NCBI GenBank assembly: GCA_905235345.1
Contig: CAJOLO010000127.1
Location: 1-11,752, forward strand
Length of the DNA: 11,752 bases
Reading direction: 5' to 3'
Origin: an uncultured Lachnospiraceae bacterium
GTDB taxonomy: Bacteria; Bacillota; Clostridia; Lachnospirales; Lachnospiraceae
Shown here: positions 1 through 5,604 of the stretch, in pieces
How positions within the stretch are numbered: the stretch's first letter is position 1
Layout: each line of letters opens with the position of its first letter
The notes under the pieces: generated by a model
What the model saw: the letters and a program-made list of their open reading frames with translations, nothing else
Database searches by the model: none
Told to the model about the DNA's origin: nothing
Program-made: the position numbers and the translations under genes

Positions 1-1
1 A

Positions 2-1159
2 GAAGCAGGTTCTACAACTATAGGTGTTGCGGTAGATGTCGGTTCTACAACCATCGGTGTTTCCTGTGTTGATATGGTGAATAGGGAGGAGATTATTTCA
101 TTTAATTTTCCTAACCCGCAGGTACTATATGGTGCCGATATAATTACAAGGATAAAGCATTGTATTGATGAACCGAAAATGACTAACAGGCTGTCGGATA
201 TGCTTATATGTGATCTTGATAGTGAACTATACAGAAGGCTTGGTGAAAGCTATGATGATATATCTCTTATATGTTACAGCGGAAATACAACAATGCTGCA
301 TATAATGAGAGGACTTTCCGTAGTGGGTTTGTCCAAGGCACCATTCAAGCCTGTAACACTGGATTATTACGAAGAGACGGAATCAATACATCCGACAAGA
401 ACTCCTGAGAAAGAAAATTCTGAAAATATCGGAAAATCTGTTACAAAGATTTACCTGCCGGGCATATCCGCATTCGTCGGTGCTGATATACTTTCGGGGG
501 CGGTCGGTCTTGATATAGGTAATGATGAAAGCTACGATTTGCTTATAGACCTTGGAACCAATGGAGAATTACTGCTTCTTAATAAAGATTATGGATATGC
601 AACCTCTACCGCCTGTGGTACGGTATTCGACCATGGGGTTAAGGGAGCGGTTTATGGCAGTGAGAGTATTCATGCTATAGCTGCCTGCGTTAAAAGGAAG
701 CTTATCGATGAAACAGGACTTATCAAAGAGCCTTTCTTTGAGAAAGGGATTGAGATTGATAAAGATTTTACGGTTAAACAGGACAATGTCAGGCGTTTTC
801 AGATGGCAAAGGCTGCTATATATGCAGGGATAATATGTCTGATAAAAAAGGCGAATATTGGATATGATAATATACAAAATGTGTATATCAGCGGCGGACT
901 TGGTTTCTATCTTGATGTCAGAGATGCATTTATAACCGGGATGTTGCCCGTGGAATTCAAAGAAAAGATAAGTGTTGTTGGTAATACGTCGCTTATGGGA
1001 GCAAAGAAATATATATTGGAAGCTAAAGCTTTATACGATAAAGCAGATAGTACTTTTCTTGAAAAATGTGAAAATATACGAACGAGAACCACATCCTTTG
1101 AACTGGCTGATTATGAGCATTTTCAGGATATATATATTGGTTCTATGAATTTTTGTTGA
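2..1159 (+). CDS. ASKHA-domain ATPase, RACo-like (DUF4445), 5' end missing
   Basis: The reading frame is open to the left edge, so the N-terminus lies outside the window; the first ATG at 74 is internal. The visible part of about 385 residues matches the actin/hexokinase-like activator family that reductively activates corrinoid proteins (RACo type). Visible motifs, in order: a phosphate-binding strand AVDVGSTTIGV (about nt 29-61); NPQ..YGADIITRI (about 113-152), typical of the family; the second nucleotide-binding strand LLIDLGTNGE (about 541-570); an STACG loop (about 604-618); ISGGLGFYLD (about 886-915); and VGNTSLMGA near the end. Any N-terminal 2Fe-2S ferredoxin domain would be off-window, so whether this is a true corrinoid activase or a stand-alone ASKHA ATPase is open. 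The motif GSTTIGV occurs twice, 11 codons apart. The stop is 13 bases ahead of the next gene's ATG, suggesting co-transcription. Family call is firm; substrate is unknown. Confidence 0.85.
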   Translation, partial: EAGSTTIGVAVDVGSTTIGVSCVDMVNREEIISFNFPNPQVLYGADIITRIKHCIDEPKMTNRLSDMLICDLDSELYRRLGESYDDISLICYSGNTTMLHIMRGLSVVGLSKAPFKPVTLDYYEETESIHPTRTPEKENSENIGKSVTKIYLPGISAFVGADILSGAVGLDIGNDESYDLLIDLGTNGELLLLNKDYGYATSTACGTVFDHGVKGAVYGSESIHAIAACVKRKLIDETGLIKEPFFEKGIEIDKDFTVKQDNVRRFQMAKAAIYAGIICLIKKANIGYDNIQNVYISGGLGFYLDVRDAFITGMLPVEFKEKISVVGNTSLMGAKKYILEAKALYDKADSTFLEKCENIRTRTTSFELADYEHFQDIYIGSMNFC

Positions 1160-1172
1160 AGTGAGGAACAGC

Positions 1173-3017
1173 ATGAATATTCCAAGACAATTTTACGGAG
1201 TTAATTACATATCCAGACTGATTTCCAACTATCAGGATACTGAAAAGACTTATTTCCCCAAGATGGAGTATAATTACATTGACAACAAAGAGCATGTTGC
1301 ATTGAATAAACTTTCGTCTTTAAAGCTTGATATTAACGCCGGTATAACATATAAATTCTTAAATAAGCTTATGGAGGATAAAAGCTGCGGAGTTGATGGT
1401 ATCGCAATTGCAAGAGGGGAGGATGTTCTGCTTACCTGCTATCGACCGCCCTACAGTGAGGCTGTTCCGCACATTACCAATTCAAGCTGTAAGACGGTTA
1501 CCGGTATTGCGGTCATGTTCGCTTTGTCGGAGGATAAGTTATCGCTTGATGATAAGGTTATCTCATTTTTCCCGGAGTATGACGGAAAACTTGTTCCCAA
1601 GCGTGTAAGAGAGATTACGGTAGAACATCTGCTTACCATGACAAGCTGTTCAAAGACCAATGAACTTATAAGCGTTACGGAGGAAGATTGGTGCAAAGCG
1701 TTTATTATGACTGATTGTTCGGAAAATCCGGGAAGCCGTTTCATATATAACAGCATTAACACCTATATGTTAGGAGCTATAGTTAAGAAAGCTACAGGCT
1801 ATTGTCTTATGGATTATCTTACACCCCGTCTTTTTATTCCTCTGGGAATAACAGATATAAAATGGGAGCTGTGTCCTAAAGGCCTGGAACGTGCAGGCTG
1901 GGGGCTTCATATTTCACTGGAGGGTATGCTAAAGGTTGGAATGTTTCTGCTAAATGACGGAAGCTTTCACGGAAGACAGCTAATTCATCCTTCATTTATA
2001 AGAAAAATGAAGAATATCAATGTGCCTCAGGATACAGACAACTTGTCGACGGGGTACGGATATCAGATATGGCACCTGCCGTCAATAAAAGGAAGAGAAA
2101 ATCGTAGCGGCCTGTATATGCTTAGCGGTATGTATGGCCAGCATGTTATTATTGATGAGAACAGGCGTATGATTGTTGCAGTCAATGCGCACAGTGATAA
2201 GATGTTTCCGGAATCAAAACTTACAAGATCCATATTATCATATATCGGGATGGAAGAACTTTATGTTACGGATTTTGCAGTTAAGGAGAGAATTAATTAC
2301 AGAAGACTTATTAATATGGTTAATTTATACGAAAAGGATACTGTTCTATATGAGGATGCAGAGAGAATAAGAAGCTGTATCGGTAAGCTTGACTATAAGA
2401 GGCTTAGAATTGAAAATGGAAGTATTAAGCTGTTTCCGTATCTTATGCAGAGTATGTATATGTATCCACCGTATCATGTTAATGAGATGGCTGTAAAGAT
2501 TGTTGATGAGGATACAATAAAGATTGGATTTTATAAAGCAAAGACCGGAAATGATAAGAAGAATGTTTCGGATAATAAAGCTGAAACTGACAACTCCCAA
2601 TATGTTACGGAAAATACAGAAAAAGTACAACCAAAGAGGGAACATCTGGATTTTAACTTCGGCATTGGCGTATTTCGTCACGAAATGAAGGGGTTTGGCG
2701 ATGATGTAAGACCGGTTGCATGTAAAGCACATATAGCAAAGGATGAGGATGGCAGAAATGTACTGATGCTTGATATCGTATTTCCTGACACCGGTTACAG
2801 CAGACTGATAAAATTATTCTTTATGGAGGATAGCAGACTGGTTTTGGAATGTGTGGAATATCCGGACATTAAGGCTATTGTTGACCGTGTACTTTCGGGT
2901 GAGACGGTTCTTTCGGGAAATACAGTTGATTTTAAAGATAAGCTTCCGGAGAGTATACGTGTTATGCTGGATCATCAGATGGAGCCAAGGATGAATGTTC
3001 AAGTTGTGAAAAAATGA
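1173..3017 (+). CDS. Beta-lactamase-fold serine hydrolase (class C / PBP4-like) with C-terminal extension
   Basis: About 614 residues. I place the start at ATG 1173 because GTGAGG lies 6 bases upstream; the in-frame GTG at 1161 is itself part of that ribosome binding site. Residues about 60-380 form a penicillin-binding/beta-lactamase-like domain: SSCK (Ser104-Lys107, catalytic SxxK), YNS at 192-194 (second catalytic motif), GWGLH with a downstream LNDGSFHG segment, and GMYGQH late in the domain. The second half has a hydrophilic Lys/Asn/Glu-rich linker (about 455-490) and a beta-rich C-terminal domain that I do not recognise. There is no signal peptide or membrane segment, so the protein is probably cytoplasmic, which argues against cell-wall peptidase activity and for an esterase or amidase on a small substrate. 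It probably shares an operon with the ASKHA gene upstream. The family assignment is well supported; the substrate is not known. Confidence 0.85.
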   Translation: MNIPRQFYGVNYISRLISNYQDTEKTYFPKMEYNYIDNKEHVALNKLSSLKLDINAGITYKFLNKLMEDKSCGVDGIAIARGEDVLLTCYRPPYSEAVPHITNSSCKTVTGIAVMFALSEDKLSLDDKVISFFPEYDGKLVPKRVREITVEHLLTMTSCSKTNELISVTEEDWCKAFIMTDCSENPGSRFIYNSINTYMLGAIVKKATGYCLMDYLTPRLFIPLGITDIKWELCPKGLERAGWGLHISLEGMLKVGMFLLNDGSFHGRQLIHPSFIRKMKNINVPQDTDNLSTGYGYQIWHLPSIKGRENRSGLYMLSGMYGQHVIIDENRRMIVAVNAHSDKMFPESKLTRSILSYIGMEELYVTDFAVKERINYRRLINMVNLYEKDTVLYEDAERIRSCIGKLDYKRLRIENGSIKLFPYLMQSMYMYPPYHVNEMAVKIVDEDTIKIGFYKAKTGNDKKNVSDNKAETDNSQYVTENTEKVQPKREHLDFNFGIGVFRHEMKGFGDDVRPVACKAHIAKDEDGRNVLMLDIVFPDTGYSRLIKLFFMEDSRLVLECVEYPDIKAIVDRVLSGETVLSGNTVDFKDKLPESIRVMLDHQMEPRMNVQVVKK

Positions 3018-3064
3018 GTCTTGTGAATTATTTCTATTGATTGTTATGGTGTGGGAATATATAA

Positions 3065-3250
3065 TTGGATGTACCTTCAACAGTCACGATCGGAGGAAAG
3101 AAATATAAGGTAACAGAGATCAAGGCGAATGCATTTAAGGGGATACATGCCAAGGCGAAAGTCAAGGTACCTAAGAGCAAGCTGAAATCCTATAAGAAGA
3201 TATTAAAAGCAAGAGGTATCAAGGGAAAGAAGCAGAGGATAACAAAATAG
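3065..3250 (+). pseudogene. C-terminal remnant of a BspA-like leucine-rich-repeat surface protein
   Basis: The frame encodes about 61 residues with no proper start: an in-frame TAA at 3062 directly precedes a TTG, and there is no ribosome binding site. The peptide begins with one LRR_5-type unit (VTIGGKKYKVTEIKANAFKG) and continues into a very basic tail containing KVPKSKLKSYKKILKARG. From memory, this is how the C-termini of secreted LRR proteins in Lachnospiraceae end: several LRR units, then a VPK.KLK.YKK tail. Here a single LRR unit runs straight into the tail, so the gene has lost its 5' part and apparently also its repeat array, perhaps by recombination between repeated NAFKG-coding units. 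It sits 47 bases after the hydrolase stop and may still be transcribed by read-through. It is unlikely to encode a functional protein. Confidence 0.75.
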
Positions 3251-3270
3251 TTATATAATATTTAAAAATA

Positions 3271-3313
3271 AAGGAAACGTCTATAAGTGAAACCCCTTAT
3301 AGACGTTTTCCTT
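3271..3313 (-). terminator. Long hairpin terminator for the minus-strand gene
   Basis: The arms 3271-3287 and 3296-3313 are complementary over 17 base pairs with one bulged A, around an 8-base loop. On the minus strand the stem is followed by a T-rich run (TTTATTTTTAAATATT), the layout of an intrinsic terminator for the Rpn pseudogene, which ends at 3358. On the plus strand no T-run follows the stem, so any termination of the hydrolase/LRR-remnant transcript would be weaker. The position between convergent genes fits a shared terminator. Confidence 0.8.
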
Positions 3314-3342
3314 GACAAACCCTGACAAACTCTGACAAACCC
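3313..3342. repeat. Three tandem 10-bp repeats, TGACAAAC core
   Basis: TTGACAAACC, CTGACAAACT and CTGACAAACC occur back to back between the terminator hairpin and the end of the minus-strand pseudogene. The units differ at only one or two positions. The array is too short for a CRISPR and has no spacers. It may be replication slippage or a fossil of the deletion history here. No function can be assigned. Confidence 0.7.
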
Positions 3343-3357
3343 GATTACCGGGATTCT

Positions 3358-3883
3358 TTATTTTTTCCTATATGCTTCGAACACCTTTTCCACATTATAA
3401 TCAGGAGAAAATGCAACCGCAGCTTCATACATAGGTCTTATATCATCAATATTTTCTTCCAGATCATCTGCTATATCTTCTAAGCTCTTTCCTTTTACAA
3501 GTTTCTTGCAGATTATCTCAATTAAATTTTCTTCCCGGCCTTCTTTCCGACCTTCATTTCTGCCCTGCTTGATATATCAGTGATCTTTGTGCCCAGTCTT
3601 CAAAATATGCCACCTGCAATTCGATATTAATTATCGTATTATTGTTAAGCATTAATTTTAGATCCAGAATGCACGTCTTATCATCAACTTCGATAGGATT
3701 CATAACCTCGATATCAACTATATTCTCAGCCGGTATATATAGCAATGCAGCTAACAACCCTTTCAAAGCATTCCTGTTCTTCTGCAATACTGCCTTGAAC
3801 ATATAATCGTTTCTCATGGTATAGCGTATCTTACCTGTCGGGAGATCGTCCATCACTGTGCTATCGTTTTCATTAGTATCCAT
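3358..3883 (-). pseudogene. Rpn family recombination-promoting nuclease / PD-(D/E)XK transposase-like, internally deleted and frameshifted
   Basis: The likely start is the ATG complementary to 3881-3883, 12 bases after GGAGG (complement of 3896-3900). The first 109 codons encode the N-terminal half of an Rpn/PDDEXK_2 protein: RYTMRNDYMFKAVLQKN, the catalytic strand CILDLKL and the E-x-Q strand INIELQVAYFEDW, then RSLIYQAGQ, after which a TGA (complement of 3554-3556) stops it. From the same spot a second frame continues for about 70 codons to a TAA at 3358-3360. It encodes the family's typical C-terminus: a GRNEGRKEGREEN helix, a charged KGKSLEDIADDLEE segment and EKVFEAYRKK. Intact relatives, as I recall them, are near 300 residues, so 100 or more middle residues are missing. 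The joint is the 13-mer AAGCAGGGCAGAA (complement of 3558-3570), which reads as QAGQ in one frame and KQGRN in the other. The gene has its own promoter and terminator. The product, if made, would lack much of the nuclease fold. Confidence 0.85.
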
Positions 3884-3935
3884 ATATATGTTATTCCTCC
3901 AAAATTGATATTTCGGATGCGTATCTGATAGTACA

Positions 3936-3964
3936 ATTGTAGAGAATAAAATTATAAATATCAA
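3936..3964 (-). promoter_or_regulatory. Sigma-A-type promoter of the Rpn pseudogene
   Basis: On the minus strand, TTGATA (complement of 3959-3964) and TACAAT (complement of 3936-3941) are separated by exactly 17 bases. Transcription would begin near 3929, about 45 bases ahead of the ATG at 3883. Both hexamers match the vegetative consensus at five of six positions. Confidence 0.65.
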
Positions 3965-3980
3965 TGTAAAAACGTAATAA

Positions 3981-4054
3981 AATTATGTATATTTGATCTT
4001 TATTATGAATTTTTATTCTTAAATATGTAATTTTGTACATAATTATGTATATTT
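3981..4054. repeat. 14-bp direct repeat with 60-bp period between divergent promoters
   Basis: AATTATGTATATTT occurs identically at 3981-3994 and 4041-4054. Both copies lie in a strongly AT-rich stretch between the minus-strand Rpn promoter and the plus-strand promoter at 4112. In sequence this rich in A/T a chance match is possible, but the exact repeat at a 60-base interval, and the palindrome overlapping the second copy, make it worth recording as a possible binding-site pair. Confidence 0.45.
4036..4049. promoter_or_regulatory. Perfect 14-bp palindrome, possible operator
   Basis: TACATAATTATGTA is its own reverse complement. It lies about 60 bases upstream of the -35 box at 4112 and about 70 bases upstream of the divergent Rpn promoter, a sensible place for a dimeric regulator. 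No regulator gene is adjacent, so the role is inference only. Confidence 0.35.
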
Positions 4055-4111
4055 TATGGATATTTATAAGAAACACAACGTAAATCATTATAAATCTGTT
4101 AAAATATTGTG

Positions 4112-4141
4112 TTGAAACAATAATACAAGATATGGTATAAT
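4112..4141 (+). promoter_or_regulatory. Extended -10 promoter for the WalJ-like hydrolase
   Basis: TTGAAA (4112-4117) and TATAAT (4136-4141) are 18 bases apart, and TGG directly before TATAAT gives an extended -10 element. Transcription would begin near 4148, leaving a leader of about 190-200 bases before the hydrolase start. This is the best plus-strand promoter I see in the window. Confidence 0.75.
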
Positions 4142-4147
4142 AAATAG

Positions 4148-4350
4148 ATTTCAAAAACATGATATATGGTTTTGAAATAAGGCTACCGCAATCCCACTGG
4201 TTTTAGACAAAGGGTAGTTCACATCTGCTTATTTTTATGACAGTTTGGTTAGTCATGATTAAATACATACAAGAAGAAAGGTAACATGAGAATTACAGGG
4301 CATTTATCAAAATATACATATGATGCAGTAATATTATGTTGAATGTTAAT
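4148..4350 (+). promoter_or_regulatory. Long 5' leader with two small hairpins
   Basis: The predicted transcript has about 200 bases ahead of the hydrolase. GGCTACC (4181-4187) can pair with GGTAGTT (4213-4219), including two G-U pairs, and ATGAC (4237-4241) can pair with GTCAT (4252-4256). A short ORF with a good ribosome binding site occupies the last 57 bases or so. I compared the leader from memory with common riboswitch consensus sequences and recognised none. There is no strong terminator hairpin followed by a T-run. The leader may simply be a long untranslated region. Confidence 0.35.
4286..4342 (+). CDS. Possible 18-residue leader ORF overlapping the hydrolase start region
   Basis: ATG 4286 follows AGAAGAAAGG at a normal distance and opens an 18-codon frame (MRITGHLSKYTYDAVILC) ending with TGA at 4340-4342. 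This is a much better ribosome binding site than either candidate hydrolase start has: ATG 4336 lies inside the small ORF, and ATG 4351 lies 8 bases after its stop. The arrangement fits translational coupling, with ribosomes ending on the leader ORF and restarting at 4351. The peptide has no recognisable motif. It could be a chance ORF, so confidence is modest. Confidence 0.4.
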   Translation: MRITGHLSKYTYDAVILC

Positions 4351-5148
4351 ATGAGATTATGCAGTTTATATAGCGGAAGCAGTGGCAATTGTATATACGT
4401 GGGCTCGGATCACACCAATATATTAATTGATGCCGGAGTGAGCATGAAGAAGGTTGTCACGGCTCTTAATGATATGGATGTTAAGCCGGAGGAGATCAAT
4501 GGAATACTGATAACACATGAGCATTCCGATCACATTCAGGGACTTGGGGTTTTGCTTAGAAAGTATGGAATCCCGGTCTACGGTACGGCGAAGACCTTGG
4601 AGGCTGTAAGCAGGTACAAGGGACTTGGCAAGGTGGATTTTTCTTTGTTCCATGGAATTGAGCCGGAGAAAAGCTTTGCTATTGATGATTTGTGGGTCAA
4701 GCCTATAAGTATCTGGCATGATGCTGTAGATCCTGTGTGCTATACAGTAACTGACGGTGATAAGAAAGTTTCGATTGCAACAGATCTGGGGGATTATGAC
4801 AATCATATTGTTGATTCGTTATCGGGTGCGGATGCAATGCTGATTGAAGCGAATCATGACATAAGAATGTTGGAGGTTGGTCCCTATACATATGAACTTA
4901 AGCAGAGAATTTTAGGTAAATACGGTCATTTATGCAATGAAAAGGGCGGTCAGCTTATAAGAGAATTGCTTAATGATCATATAAAAGGAATATATCTTGG
5001 GCATCTTTCCAAAGATAATAATTATCCGGAGCTTGCATATGAAGCGGTGAAGGGTGAACTGTATGGTAATCCTTACAGTAATGATGTCAGGGATTTTAAT
5101 ATGATGGTGGCAGACAGGTATGGCAGGTCACCGGTTATAGAGTGCTGA
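4351..5148 (+). CDS. YycJ/WalJ-type metallo-beta-lactamase-fold hydrolase
   Basis: 265 residues from ATG 4351. I prefer this start over the in-frame ATG 4336 because homologues begin with MRLCS..SGSSGNC, the first strand of the fold. Metal-binding motifs are complete: HEHSDH at residues 56-61, with further metal ligands expected in ATDLGDYD and in YLGHLSKDNN near the C-terminus. The SGSSGN opening and the EANHD segment separate this group from RNase Z, RNase J and glyoxalase II. The family is a soluble, probably nuclease-type, MBL enzyme. In Bacillus the homologue belongs to the walRK (yyc) operon, and exonuclease activity has been reported in the family; here no walRK genes are adjacent. Neither start has a good Shine-Dalgarno site, so translation may depend on the short ORF upstream. 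The next gene begins 84 bases downstream without a clear terminator. Confidence 0.9.
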   Translation: MRLCSLYSGSSGNCIYVGSDHTNILIDAGVSMKKVVTALNDMDVKPEEINGILITHEHSDHIQGLGVLLRKYGIPVYGTAKTLEAVSRYKGLGKVDFSLFHGIEPEKSFAIDDLWVKPISIWHDAVDPVCYTVTDGDKKVSIATDLGDYDNHIVDSLSGADAMLIEANHDIRMLEVGPYTYELKQRILGKYGHLCNEKGGQLIRELLNDHIKGIYLGHLSKDNNYPELAYEAVKGELYGNPYSNDVRDFNMMVADRYGRSPVIEC

Positions 5149-5232
5149 TATTTGTTGCTTTTACGCAACGGTAGTAGGATAAATGGATGTCGATTTGGAT
5201 TGACATTTACAATAAAAAGGAGATATTAAGAC

Positions 5233-5505
5233 ATGAAAAAGACAGTTATTTCAGTTGTAGGTAAAGACAAGGTAGGTATCATTTATAATGTGTGCAAGTA
5301 TCTTGCAGGTAATCAGATCAATATCTTAGATATTGCACAGACTATAGTTTCCGACTGGTTCAATATGATAATGATAGTGAACATTCAGGATTCTGACAAG
5401 GATTTTGCAACGATTGCAGGTGAACTTAAACAGATTGGTGACGAGATTGGTGTTAATATCACACTTCAGCAGGAAGAGATTTTTGATATGATGCACAGAT
5501 TGTAA
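5233..5505 (+). CDS. ACT domain protein (UPF0237 family)
   Basis: 90 residues forming a single ACT domain: MKKTVISVVGKDKVGIIYNV is the first strand, ligand-loop glycine and helix, followed by the NILDIAQTI strand and an MIMIVNI strand. ACT domains bind small ligands, often amino acids, and dimerise; there is no attached catalytic domain here. AAAAGGAGA ends 10 bases before the ATG. In many Firmicutes this gene directly precedes the PFL (DUF711) gene, as it does here, so it probably acts as the regulatory or sensory partner of that protein. The ligand is unknown. Confidence 0.92.
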   Translation: MKKTVISVVGKDKVGIIYNVCKYLAGNQINILDIAQTIVSDWFNMIMIVNIQDSDKDFATIAGELKQIGDEIGVNITLQQEEIFDMMHRL

Positions 5506-5604
5506 TAATCCTTTACTTTATGGATAACCTATATGTTATTACAGAGACTGTAGCTGCCTCTGAACAATGAGCATTTTACTAAACCTGAATGGAGGACATA
5601 GATA

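Noticed and set aside
2346..2732. Minus-strand open frame of 128 codons opposite the serine hydrolase
   Set aside because: It lies entirely within the hydrolase reading frame, and its translation is an Ile/His/Cys-rich antisense artefact.
3065..3250. Reading the basic LRR-tail frame as an intact small gene starting at TTG 3065
   Set aside because: A stop codon lies directly before the TTG, no ribosome binding site is present, and the peptide matches only the end of much longer surface proteins.
3313..3342. CRISPR-like array
   Set aside because: The units are 10 bp, directly abutting, without spacers or nearby cas genes.
3340..3368. CCCG/CGGG mini-hairpin followed by a T-rich run, as a plus-strand terminator
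   Set aside because: The stem is only four base pairs, and the T-run is the complement of the lysine codons and stop of the Rpn pseudogene.
4181..4260. A known riboswitch in the WalJ-like leader
   Set aside because: None of the common class consensus sequences that I could recall fits, and no expression-platform terminator is visible.
5154..5169. GTTGC/GCAAC hairpin after the WalJ-like gene as a terminator
   Set aside because: The stem is five base pairs with no following T-run, and the ACT gene begins 64 bases later, so read-through is more likely.
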